From assembly GCA_003427395.1 (NCBI GenBank), contig BFEA01000297.1, positions 1,767,994 through 1,788,424 on the forward strand: a stretch of DNA of 20,431 nucleotides, in the 5' to 3' direction. The position numbers and the translations under genes were made by a program. Each line of letters starts with the position of its first letter. The stretch's first letter is position 1. A model generated the notes under the pieces. That model did no database searches, was not told where the DNA came from, and saw only the letters and a program-made list of their open reading frames with translations. Origin of the DNA: Chara braunii. Its lineage: Eukaryota; Streptophyta; Charophyceae; Charales; Characeae. Below, piece after piece: positions 1 to 8,366 of the stretch.

Positions 1-12
1 GNCNNNNCNNNN

Positions 13-624
13 ATCGAGTTGCAATTCAGTCAGGCCATTAAGACAGGCCTCCACATTGAGTTGCTGAATGCTATCTCGCCAGGTCTTGGAGGGAGTATCT
101 GCATTAGTTGCATTCCATCCAAACTGGCCCGACATCGTGAGACTACCCCTAAGTGGGGTAGATTGATTGAGAGGTTCTGCTACAGACATGTGGGATATCA
201 GAGTTTCACTATCAGGGCTAATGAGTCCTCAACTTCGAAACACACGCTCGTGATCACCTACTTGGTGAAGGGGGCAGAGACGGGGGTGAAGGGCACCACA
301 TACGACAGGATTGCGGATTACATATTTCGCAGGGAGAGCTATTGGAGGGACAACTGGCTACACGTGGTGTTCCCTCGCGTACCTTCAGCACCTGGGGGTG
401 TGCTCTTCGATTTTGACGGATGCAACCCCAAGCCCCTTAGTGAGCCCCGCAACAAGGAGAAGAGGCGGAAGGACGACCGGATGCAGAGAGAGATAACCAG
501 ATCCGGAGTCCCAATCACTACATGTGTCCCGAAATCAGAGACAGATGACTCGGATTTGGAGCCCTGCTTTATAAGTGACCTTGATCTTGGCGATTATTTC
601 AACTGGGACACTCACAGGGGTTGA
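13..624 (+). CDS. Unrecognised open reading frame, 5' end outside the window
   Basis: I do not recognise this protein. The frame is open from the left edge, just after the ambiguous bases, for about 200 codons to a TGA at 622-624. There is no ATG at the left end, so the true start lies upstream. The protein has a basic stretch around residues 150-160 (EKRRKDDR) and an acidic C-terminus (SETDDSDLEP, then DLDLGDYF). No membrane segment or catalytic motif is visible. The next long ORF (685-1179) lies in the same frame. A second frame (602-725) bridges the gap with acidic, coding-like sequence (region containing DSDRSTGDQ), so the two ORFs may be parts of one protein split by two compensating small indels. 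It could be an accessory ORF of a retroelement or a fragment of a host gene. The length of the open frame is the main evidence for coding. Confidence 0.5.
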   Translation: MELQFSQAIKTGLHIELLNAISPGLGGSICISCIPSKLARHRETTPKWGRLIERFCYRHVGYQSFTIRANESSTSKHTLVITYLVKGAETGVKGTTYDRIADYIFRRESYWRDNWLHVVFPRVPSAPGGVLFDFDGCNPKPLSEPRNKEKRRKDDRMQREITRSGVPITTCVPKSETDDSDLEPCFISDLDLGDYFNWDTHRG

Positions 625-684
625 GCTTGTGGACAGCGACAGGAGCACTGGAGACCAGCGTGCGGAGACGTCGGAGGTCGACAT

Positions 685-1179
685 TGAGGAGGATCGCACA
701 TCTTCTTGCACAGTATCTACTTGAGGGTGATTGACTCCTACGTGTCAGACGACCCTAGGTCCGAGACAATTATTGGTCCCCCTAAAGGGAAGGGTCCAGT
801 CCCATACCTCGGAGATGGCTATAGTCATTTGGTCGGGACGGACTTTGCTATGCAGGCTTATCGAAAGCCTCTTTACGGAGATCGCTTTCTTGAGGTTTCC
901 TACATCTACTCTGGTGGGAGAGGACGTATTGAGATATTGATTGGAGCTTCGCGCGATATCATTTTTGCGGAGGAGATTTATCTTAGGAGTGTCGCAGACG
1001 AGGAGATGACAAGATGCATGGCCTATATCTGCAAGATTGATCCAGCGGCGCGTCTCGAGATCAGCTATGTGGTTCCGGAGTCGATAGCCACGCGGATTCT
1101 CAATGACGAGGCGCCAGATACGGAGTCCCAGACGGCAACACTTTCTCACGAGGGGGTACCGCTTATTATCATTGATTGA
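685..1179 (+). CDS. Unrecognised ORF, same frame as the preceding one
   Basis: The open stretch is about 164 codons, from after an in-frame TGA (682-684) to a TGA at 1177-1179. The first ATG is at about 850, deep in the frame, so an ATG-initiated product would lose the N-terminal part. The sequence looks protein-like: alternating hydrophobic and charged residues (FLEVSYIYSGGRGRIEILIG), then a helical acidic segment (ADEEMTRCMAYICKID), ending in a hydrophobic LIIID tail. No family is recognised. It probably forms one coding unit with the ORF ending at 624. A pyrimidine-rich TTCTCTCTTTTCAG lies just after the stop and resembles a 3' splice site, but I see no matching exon. Either a recently intact gene or an accessory retroelement ORF. 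Confidence 0.45.
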
Positions 1180-1629
1180 GGTTCTCTCTTTTCAGTCACT
1201 ATGATGTACTACGACATTATTATTTATTAGTGACTGCAGCCCTCCGATGGCTGCTCCCTGCATACACTGTGTACTACTCTTCAGTCTCATTTCTCTGGTC
1301 ATGCTCTTGCAGAGTCAGGTTTCTGGTCTTCTTATCTTGTCAGTGTCAATTGCTTTATGAAGCATGTATGTTACACCCAAGGCAGGTTGAAGGACCCCTA
1401 AACGATAGGGACTCCGGTGACCTTGGGTCTATCCTTTATACGGGGTCATGTGCACTCTAAGCCGTGTCGCCGCTGGCAGGAGGGATAACCCTGACTACTT
1501 GGCTGTATGACAAAGTGTGACTGCCTCTGAAAACACCTCTATTTTTATACCTATCAAAATCCTGCGTGACAGCCTGCCAGTCCTCCAACCCACTGAGCCC
1601 GGTCCGGGGAAGGATATCTATCCGGACCC
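1180..1629. other. Stretch without a supported gene
   Basis: About 450 bases between two coding-like regions. It contains only short open frames on both strands and no recognisable motif. It could be intronic or untranslated sequence of the flanking unrecognised unit. Confidence 0.4.
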
Positions 1630-1821
1630 TTGAAGCAGTGGGGACGCGACAATGTGCAGGCCATGAATACAAGTAGAGATGACAGTGAGGAGAGAGGGGG
1701 AGATGGCACGTACCTAGTCGACGAGGAGGTGTTGCAGGTTGAACCGAAAGTTGAGCCACGACGCCAAACTGCACGGACTGCCGGCAAGAGAAACCGAGGA
1801 GAGCGGCTTCTAGCTGCCTGA
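1630..1821 (+). CDS. Short coding-like fragment, charged
   Basis: An open frame of 63 codons without an ATG at its upstream boundary. The first ATG is internal, at about 1663. The sequence is rich in charged residues (DDSEERGGDG, then a basic RRQTARTAGKRNRGER tail). No family is recognised. It lies on the same strand as the larger unknown ORFs on its left and the fragments at 1868-2135 and 2323-2704, and may be an exon or frameshifted remnant of the same unit. At this length, chance is a real possibility. Confidence 0.2.
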   Translation: MKQWGRDNVQAMNTSRDDSEERGGDGTYLVDEEVLQVEPKVEPRRQTARTAGKRNRGERLLAA

Positions 1822-1867
1822 TGCCTCGTTCCAGTGGGAGATCGGTTCTTATTTTTGTTTATCCTGA

Positions 1868-2135
1868 CAACTGAGGGGTGGGGAACAAACACCTGGAAGG
1901 CAGACCTACTCGGAGACGGGTGAAGCGCTCATCCCATCGATCAAAGCAATTGGTTGGGGCACAACTCAGTCCGCCGAACGGAGTAACAGCAGGAGGGTTG
2001 CCAGCTTGGGAGATTACCTGATAAACCACTATACCGCCCATCCGCCGTATGAGGTTACTGACAAGCAGGGGGCAGAGGCTGGAGACTCACCGGGTAGTTG
2101 GTACTCCGCTCATTGTGACGAGGGGGGAGGACTGT
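1868..2135 (+). CDS. Coding-like fragment without ATG start
   Basis: Reading frame 2 is open for 88 codons up to a TAG at about 2133-2135, with no ATG at its start. The composition looks like real protein (segments such as YSETGEALIPSIKAIGWG and SLGDYLINHYTAHPPYEV). No domain is recognised. The open reading hops frames afterwards: a further stretch from about 2132 to 2210 in another frame contains GVLLVEAARTPIKEIAVL. Together with the neighbours this suggests one decayed coding tract on the plus strand between 1 and 2704, broken by indels or introns. Confidence 0.3.
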
Positions 2136-2322
2136 AGACTTACCCGTTTGGCTGGTGTATTGCTCGTTGAAGCAGCTAGGACACCGATTAAGGAGATAGC
2201 AGTTCTACCGATTGGACGTTGAACTGCTTGGCCTGATTTATTGACGTAGTGAAGGGTAAGCACTGAGCTTGGGACTTACCTATTGCGTAATATACTGCTT
2301 GTCCCACCAAACGGAGTAGTGG

Positions 2323-2704
2323 AAGGCAAGCTGCGGGACTGGAAGTGGCTGCCGAGATTGCAGGTCGGTCAACTGGCCGGCACGCCTCTCGTTCGGCCAG
2401 CCTGTACAGCAACAGATTGACCAAGAGGTTGCAGGCTCTTGCATAGCTAACAAACTTGGGGTTGTGAGCTTAGAGGGAGAGTTGAGTTCTTTGAAGAAGA
2501 GGGGTGTTGCTACGAATTGGAACATTGTAAGAAAGTCAACGACAAACAGTTGACTTCAGTTTGACCTATTGCTGCGATTCATAGGATTGCCAGGGAAGTC
2601 AATAACTGGCAGTTTGACTCCGTTTTACCAAGTTGCTGCACGTTTTGACCACCATTGCGGGGTCCTCAAGCGTACCAAGATTTTTAGGCCCTCTCCTGCG
2701 AGTT
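2323..2704 (+). pseudogene. Coding-like fragment with one in-frame stop
   Basis: Frame 1 is open from 2323 to 2704 except for one TGA at 2551-2553. The upstream part is glutamine-rich and then helical (GQPVQQQIDQEVAG, GELSSLKKRG). The downstream part reads LPGKSITGSLTPFYQVAARF. No family is recognised. The stop falls inside a local 63-bp duplication (2533-2658), whose length is a multiple of three, so the duplication itself preserves the frame. Probably the tail of the same decayed unit as the ORFs to the left. Confidence 0.3.
2533..2658 (+). repeat. 63-bp imperfect tandem duplication
   Basis: Two adjacent copies begin with AAGTCAA at 2533 and 2596. Both contain a CAGTT(T)GACT core and a (A/T)TTGCTGC block at matching offsets. 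By eye they are about 70 percent alike, so the duplication is old. Confidence 0.5.
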
Positions 2705-3060
2705 GAGTTTGTCCCCCTCTTGTATCTCGAGAGTTTGAAACCCCTCTTTCTCTCCTTCTTACTCTAAGTCTAATCCTGGTTACGAGGGGAAGGCGACAGG
2801 AGAGATTGCAACCCGCAGGACGTAGCAAGACTCTGTGGGGAGTCAACCCACCAATTGCGGGAGCTCTGCCGGAACTCAGGAGGAGTTATGGAGGCAAGGA
2901 ATTGAGAGGTAATCATTTGTTTTCCATCTATAAACCCAATTATAACCTCTACCTGTACATCTTGCTATGGTTGATTGAGTATATTGTCTGCATCCGTACA
3001 TTGACTTTAAGTTTGACTTTCAAAACAAACCAGACTTAATTAAAGGAATGATTGTTTGGG
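2705..3060. other. Stretch without a supported gene
   Basis: GC-moderate sequence that becomes AT-rich after about 2910. A short open frame (2806-3039) has no recognisable content. It lies between the unknown coding tract and the candidate polypurine tract. Confidence 0.4.
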
Positions 3061-3061
3061 C

Positions 3062-3079
3062 GGAAAGGTGGGAGAAAAG
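3062..3079 (+). promoter_or_regulatory. Candidate polypurine tract (PPT)
   Basis: An 18-base run, GGAAAGGTGGGAGAAAAG, contains only purines apart from one T and ends two bases before a TG dinucleotide at 3081. In LTR retrotransposons the plus-strand primer lies immediately upstream of the 3' LTR, which starts with TG. The match is to position and composition only. Confidence 0.4.
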
Positions 3080-3122
3080 TTGTATTGCTTGTGTTTGACT
3101 GGGTCAATCAAAGACTGGGAAA

Positions 3123-3830
3123 GTCTCCATAAGATTGGAGGGTCTAGTTGTATGTTTATTTTTGAATGCCTGAAGGACTAGACATGTTCCTATAAGATAG
3201 GGTGGTCGGGTTGCTTTGACTTGTGAGGGCTGTTTGTGTTTCACTTTCAGGGACCAAGCATTTTCCATAAGATTTGATGGCTTGATCGCCTTGTTTTCTT
3301 TGAGTTTTCTTATGTTTTATTAGGTTCTGAACGAGAGTTGGGCATGTTCCATAAGATTGGATGACCTTAACTCTCTGTTATTTTATTCTGAGGGAGAATT
3401 CAGACAAAAGACTGGATATGTTCTTATAAGATTAGGTTGTCTGGTCTGGAGCTTAGCTCATGCTAGAACCAAAGGGATAAAGTTGTTTATATTTCTATAC
3501 TATTTACTTACGAACAAGCTAGTCAGACATTTTTTCATAAGATTGGATGGTATGACTATAGATTATCAGTAACTGAAGAAAGTATGAATTAAGAATAAAC
3601 TTGAGGTAAGAAGGGGCAGGTTGAACCTTGATCTAATATGATCGATTCAGTCATATGTTACCTTAAAAAACTAAGCGCAGACAATTATATATAACTTGGA
3701 TACTTAAACAGTTAAGGACGACTAGGTTGGATAGCCCTGTCATATGCCTAAAGAAGAGAAATGTTGTAGAACCCTGTATTTATGTATACTATATGGATGA
3801 GCTAGACAGGTTCCTATAAGATTGGGTGGT
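3123..3830 (+). repeat. Degenerate array of a CATAAGATTGGATGG motif
   Basis: A core of about 18 bases, (T)TCC(T)ATAAGATTGG(A/G)TGG, recurs at about 3125, 3189, 3261, 3346, 3420, 3532 and 3812. The first spacings are 60-85 bp, then wider. Each core is followed by a variable CT/TAG-rich linker. The cores are more alike than the linkers, which suggests either selection on the core or an old satellite-like expansion. Confidence 0.7.
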
Positions 3831-4099
3831 CTAGCTTTAAGCCTTATGTAAGTTGGGTATAAGGGATAAATTATTGAACGACTATGAATTATTGCTGATA
3901 AAGTTGACTTTGGGCTGGTGAAAGTACTTACCTTTGTGGTTTGACCTTACATATGGTTGAATGAGATTACTACTTAGTTTGAGTTTAATTCTGATAGGTA
4001 GTTGCTTTAGAAACTCGCCATGTGTTAGAGTCGAAGAAGTTAGTTCGATTTCTGCATTTTCTGAGCTAATTTTTTTTACTCAGGTCAATTCTCGCATTT

Positions 4100-4700
4100 T
4101 CGGGGATCATTTGTTATACTTGGTTTTGTATAAATATTGGTAAGCTACTTTCTCTACGGGAAGCGATGCTGAAATTTCTATAAAACCAATGAGTTAGTCA
4201 AAATTTGACTTTTCAAAGTTCAACTTGTCTAAATGTTGTATATGGTTTGGTAAAAATTTGGAAAACCTCTGTTTTTAAAGAGAGTGCTAGCCAAATTTTT
4301 GCTATTTCAGGGAGTTAGACAAAATTTAGACCCTAAAAAGTCAAAATTATTTCAGATTTTTGAACTTAGCCTTGTATAAATTTTGGAAAGTTACTTTTCC
4401 TACGGGAAGCGCTGCCGAAATTTCTACAAATCTAAGGAGTTAATTAAATTTCGTCTTGATAGAACTTAAGTCTTATGTTTGCGTTCATATCTGACTTAGT
4501 ATAAATATGAGAAGTCTATCCTTTTAAAGGAGATGCTGCCCAAATTTTTACTAATTCAGGGAGTTAGACAAAATTTGAGTTTTCAAAGCTAGATATTATT
4601 TTAATTTTTATATTTCAACTAGCATAAATTCTAAAAAGGCATTTTTCTACGGGAAGCGCTGCCAAAATTTTCTTAGATTAAAGGAGATAAATTATATTTT
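4100..4700 (+). repeat. Higher-order tandem repeat, unit about 247 bp with two subunits
   Basis: TACGGGAAGCG recurs at 4155, 4401 and 4648, giving spacings of 246 and 247. A second subunit, GGAGTTAGACAAAATTT, recurs at 4311 and 4560 and is preceded by TTTTAAAG(G/A)AGA(T)GC. The A and B subunits are themselves related: each has a GTATAAAT-like lead, a GC-rich GCTGCC core, then AAATTT and a GGAGTTA. So a unit of about 120 bp was duplicated and the pair then amplified. It lies within the candidate LTR. Confidence 0.75.
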
Positions 4701-4951
4701 TACAGGTGACGATATTGGTAATCCACTCTGTATGGGGGAGTTTCTGCAAAAGGTCTACCTTTTCTTTGGACACTAACTTAAGGGTAGGCTTAATTGACAG
4801 ACAAGCTTGAGTAAGAATGTGTTATGGATACGCATTCTCCATACGCTTATGATTTAGCTTGAGCGTTAACCTGTCTTATGTTAAAGGTCCTCTTGATCGA
4901 TTCGACTCAGGATTTGGACTAGTTTCAACTTGATCCCACGCGAATCATCTT

Positions 4952-4970
4952 CTGTTATCAATGATAACAG
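4952..4970. repeat. Perfect 19-bp palindrome
   Basis: CTGTTATCA and TGATAACAG are perfect 9-bp arms around a single A. The core contains GATAA on both strands, so it could bind a dimeric factor or be a chance palindrome. Confidence 0.5.
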
Positions 4971-5287
4971 GTCGGTTGCCGATTCGTCGGTCTACGACTC
5001 AACTCCAATCCATTCTCGTTACCCAACCTAAAAGGTTCTCGCCCTGGTAGTTTTTATTATTTTATTAAGGTTTTCACCCGAACTTTTATTGAATGACCAT
5101 TTAACGAAGGTACTGAGTATTTATTTTGGAAGGTTGGGCAAAGGTTGAGGCTTGCATGGCTAAAGCAAGGGGTATGAGTATAAAGAATGGTTGACGGTAA
5201 CCCCATATAGCGTGTGGACTTTTTGGTTGAACCTTTGATGTGATTGCATGTATATTCGTAGTTCGGATTTTGGATTTGACTGCCTGC

Positions 5288-5288
5288 G

Positions 5289-5319
<31 letters not shown>

Positions 5320-5375
5320 GACTGAGAGGAGTGATCATATATATATATATATATATATATATGACTGAGAGGAGT
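5288..5375 (+). repeat. Tandem duplication of a GATC-(AT)n-GACTGAGAGGAGT unit
   Basis: Unit 1 (5288-5332) and unit 2 (5333-5375) are identical except for (AT)n length: 28 bases of alternating AT in the first (5292-5319) and 26 in the second (5337-5362). A third, degenerate remnant without the AT tract follows (CACTGTGACTGTGAGAAGTG, then GATC at about 5397). Confidence 0.9.
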
Positions 5376-5422
5376 CTCACTGTGACTGTGAGAAGTGATC
5401 GTCCTATTTTAAATAACCCTCA

Positions 5423-5432
5423 TTTATATATG
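5423..5432 (+). promoter_or_regulatory. Candidate TATA box of the LTR
   Basis: TTTATATATG lies about 150 bases upstream of the hairpin cluster, inside the candidate LTR. A plant core promoter here would start transcription near 5455, leaving about 600 bases of R-U5. Position and composition are the only evidence. Confidence 0.35.
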
Positions 5433-5574
5433 TACATACCTATACTTGAGTGTTCACGTGGCCTATAATGCCCACACTTAAGGGTTTAATTGGGGCTGAG
5501 ATTGAGAGAGGAAAGAAGACTCCCCCCCTTTATCGTTTTTGCTTCTTAAATTTTATTGGTCGGACGTTGGTCTT

Positions 5575-5820
5575 GGACCTGGATTCGAGGTCCTTATTCA
5601 GGACATTCCAGGTCCTAGACTTTGCGCGGAAGGGATCACCCCCCGCGCAGAGCCTATTTGCCCTGCCCACCAGGACACTCAGCCTAAGGGTCGGAGGTGC
5701 TGCGGAGACCAAACGACTGTTCCTTCAACCGTTCAATATCGTGAAGGGTTTTACTCTCACGATACTTCGAGATTGACACTTGAGTGTCATAAGCGGTACT
5801 CAAATCCACAAAGGACCGCT
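5575..5820 (+). other. Cluster of five short hairpins with perfect stems
   Basis: Stems read directly from the sequence: 5575-5583 with 5607-5615 (GGACCTGGA/TCCAGGTCC, with a smaller inner stem); 5623-5629 with 5643-5649 (TGCGCGG/CCGCGCA); 5737-5744 with 5757-5764 (TATCGTGA/TCACGATA); 5774-5780 with 5783-5789 (TGACACT/AGTGTCA, 2-base loop); 5792-5797 with 5815-5820 (AGCGGT/ACCGCT). They lie downstream of the TATA-like box in the predicted transcribed part of the LTR, so they could form a structured RNA leader, a packaging element or a 3'-end signal. Confidence 0.6.
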
Positions 5821-6068
5821 TGATTATGAGCTCTACATAGTACGCCATAATTGCGACTGCTTGCGTATTCATGCATTGCTAGTCGATATGAGAAGACTCT
5901 GTGTTCGTGTGGTTTTATACTAAGTCTCACGGGTGTCGCCTATCCGATTTCCACGTCGGAAGGTTATGGGATGGTTACAAAAGAGACTAGGATTGTGTTG
6001 TGTTGTTTGTTTTGCGTCGTTCCATGTGTGTCTGTATTATTTTTATGTTTTAAGAGTGGTGTAACCCA

Positions 6069-6080
6069 TGGTATATGAGA
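6069..6080 (+). promoter_or_regulatory. Candidate primer binding site, initiator-Met tRNA type
   Basis: TGGTATATGAGA matches the common plant PBS TGGTATCAGAGC at 9 of 12 positions, including the first six. It directly follows a CA end at 6067-6068. If real it makes the sequence on the left a 5' LTR. The internal mismatches weaken the call. Confidence 0.35.
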
Positions 6081-6369
6081 TGCGTACTAGTCGACCGACG
6101 ACGGACCACGCTTGGGACTTCAGCCCCCCAGTGCGTCGGTTCACGCGTGGGTCCGATAGAGGTGTAGAACCGTGTGTACCCCCTATGCTACAGTGAACGA
6201 GAAACGTCATCGGCTGGTCCACCTCTGTGATTGCAATTGATTAACTTTCGCATTGTGGATTGGTAGCTCGGTGGGGATACGCCCATCGTAGGGAGGTGAC
6301 AGCTCCCGCAGGTGGAGGTAAGTTGTACCTTGCGTTGACCCTATCCTGTCGTAGGGGTTCGCGAGAGGT

Positions 6370-6513
6370 ATGGCTCACGCACTCGGTCCGAGCGGCTTGT
6401 GGAAGCTTCATCTGTATCGCGACGAGGTAGAGCAACTCCTGCGTGACGCAGCCGGGAGGGTCCTGCCCTGCGCGAGACTGATGCGCTCGACAGTGGCTCA
6501 AGCGCCACTTTAG
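6370..6513 (+). CDS. Small ORF in a GC-rich leader-like stretch
   Basis: A 47-codon ORF starts with ATG at 6370 and ends TAG at 6511-6513. The protein has an amphipathic middle (LHLYRDEVEQLLRDAAGRVL) and is Ala/Arg/Leu-rich. No family is recognised. It lies about 300 bases after the candidate PBS, where a gag start would be expected, but it does not continue into any gag-like sequence. The surrounding 6080-6540 is markedly more GC-rich than the sequence on either side, and element homology may simply end near 6540. Confidence 0.2.
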   Translation: MAHALGPSGLWKLHLYRDEVEQLLRDAAGRVLPCARLMRSTVAQAPL

Positions 6514-7746
6514 GTGAGCCAATAAAAATCACGTTGGATCACAGTTCCAATGGTTAACCTTGACGTCGGTCAGTACAATGTCGGCCTCTACGCGTGCGCA
6601 CTGTGTGAGTGTGGCCATACTAATTAAAATTTATTCTTCCTTTAGCTCGTACCATTGTGCAGGATCACTTGACACTCCGCCTATTCGTGTAACCGCCAGA
6701 CATATCGTTAACCAACGCGCGCCCCAAAGTCACGGCCCCACACTCTCTAACCTAGCCATTTGCACGCTCGCCTGTTCTGGCTACTAAGAGTCAGTTGTGG
6801 GCTGCGCAAAAACAAATATGTCGTTGCCTCAATTATCATTACAGTTCTGGCTCATGCGAACTGCATAAAACACAGACAAATATCATTGTAAGGGTATTCG
6901 TGCCGATAATTTTTCAGACCTTATTAAAAGACGTCCCCGTTGCGTCGAACAATCAACTGTTACAATGCGAAACATAATTCCTTTTGCTGGCGAGAAAGTA
7001 ACCAATCCAATCCACCGACTCAACTCCGTTTGAGGTGTCTACCAATCAACCTTTGTCACATATTTACACTGCCACAGCTTCAACCATTGGTCTTTGATAT
7101 CTTGGCCTTGGATTTTAGGGATACCGATCTTGTACTACAGAGTAAAGTCGCTCCCATGTAACAATTTGGTCGTCCTTTCCCTTTGGCCTAGACATTGCCG
7201 ATTTGTCGTTGGGTGCCCGCAGTCTTGGTTTCACATAGGACGTGGGCCCTTACCGATACCTAATTTATTCACAAAGATATTTTCGCAAAATGGTGGTAAC
7301 TTAGCCGAAATAATATAGCAATTTACATAATATTCATCCTTGAGTCTAGCACAGGTGGGTTAGGTCTCCATTTTGGCTCACGGTAGACCGGTTCATGAGG
7401 CCGAGTCCACGACCCATCGCGTTGTTATATAGCAATGATGCTATTGCTGGTTGCACAACGATATACAATTTCTCTTATTCTGGTATCCCAAAACATCCCG
7501 ACTCTAAACCTAATTCAATCTCACTGACCTTTCATTGAGTTAGACACTTCCGAATAACCAACCCTTTAAGTCTCAACTTTCGGTGAGCCATATGCCCGCT
7601 GCCAAGTTGTGCAAGTCAATAGCCAACGTTGAGAGTTACATCTTGGCGATGTCAAGTTTCGCCCCTTAGCTGGACCTCAACTCATGTTCCTAGGATGAAC
7701 ATCATAGTGACTATCCAAAGTCTTCACAATTATTGCTAATCACCGC

Positions 7747-7889
7747 GGGACAACGCAGAGGGTAATTTTTAAAGGAACACTTCCCTCCTTCCTACAGGAC
7801 AACGTGGAGGGGCAATGCCTTCTCAAGAAAATTATCTCCCTGGTCACCGCCAGATTCACAGGGTTGTGGCCCCTCTATCTTGACCAGGG
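7747..7889. repeat. Direct duplication followed by a perfect 9-bp stem-loop
   Basis: GGGACAACGCAGAGGG (7747-7762) and AGGACAACGTGGAGGG (7797-7812) are copies 50 bases apart. Immediately after, CCCTGGTCA (7838-7846) pairs perfectly with TGACCAGGG (7881-7889), with a further GCCA/TGGC pairing inside. The block is GC-rich within AT-rich surroundings. Confidence 0.5.
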
Positions 7890-8349
7890 CAAAGTGAGTC
7901 ACACATCTTAGGAATGTATCTAAAAAATCATCTTCAAGTTTCATATATGTAATTTCAGCAATAATTTAATAATAGTTCTCACAATGACTTTGGTTTCTTC
8001 TCGGCAGACTTGCACAATTCAAACCCTTCCATGCCATTCAACATTTATCCTCAAAGCCTTCTTTTTTCATGAAACTTTCACAATAACCCATATATCTGTG
8101 GGAATAATTAACTTTTGAACTTTCCCTATTTTCTTTCCGATTCTCAAATAATATGGGCATGGACAAACTCTTAATGTTATTATCAGTCAAATATTTTTTG
8201 ATCTTTAAAATACATCTTATCAACCACAAAAACTTGCACTCTTTTCCTTTATACCTAGGTTCTTACCTGTTTCCATGATGTATTTGCTTAAGTATAAAGG
8301 AGGGTTTGTCAACTCGGATCACTTAAAAAACACATACAACGTCACAATG

Positions 8350-8366
8350 GGTGTGTCACACACACC
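8350..8366. repeat. Short perfect inverted repeat
   Basis: GGTGTGT and ACACACC are separated by CAC. It lies in a CA-rich, otherwise featureless stretch, so it may be a chance product of composition. Confidence 0.3.

Larger units (their letters stand above)
3081..6068 (+). mobile_element. Candidate long LTR of a plant Ty3/gypsy-type retrotransposon
   Basis: The proposed LTR begins TGTATTGC after a purine tract. It ends in CCCA at 6068, directly before TGGTAT, the first six bases of the usual plant initiator-Met primer site. Its length of about 3 kb fits the long LTRs of some plant chromoviruses (Tekay/Del type). Inside are an array of a CATAAGATTGG motif, a 246-249 bp higher-order repeat with ACGGGAAGCG(C/A)TGCCGAAATTT-like cores (a motif type I associate with plant gypsy LTRs), a duplicated (AT)n unit, a TATA-like box and a hairpin cluster. 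No second copy of the LTR is in the window, so the ends are inferred from the TG/CA, PPT and PBS signals only. A PPT before and a PBS after the same LTR would be unusual; one of the two may be coincidental. Confidence 0.45.

Noticed and set aside
745-1149. Minus-strand ORF of 134 codons
   Set aside because: It is antisense to the longer plus-strand ORF and shows no motif; the plus frame is open over a longer span and shares its frame with the upstream ORF.
1900-2340. Apparent 60-70 base degenerate minisatellite (ACTTACC/ATTACC followed by GCTCAT/GCTTGT)
   Set aside because: Matches are short and spacing irregular, and the stretch reads as protein in several frames. I could not align full units.
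3123-4700. CRISPR-like arrays
   Set aside because: Spacing is irregular, the repeats are degenerate and the context is a eukaryotic LTR.
5057-5380. Minus-strand ORF of 107 codons with IYIYIY repeats
   Set aside because: It is the translation of the two (AT)n tracts and has no other protein-like content.
6350-6365. GGGGTTCGCGAG as a tRNA B box
   Set aside because: No matching A box or cloverleaf could be drawn around it.
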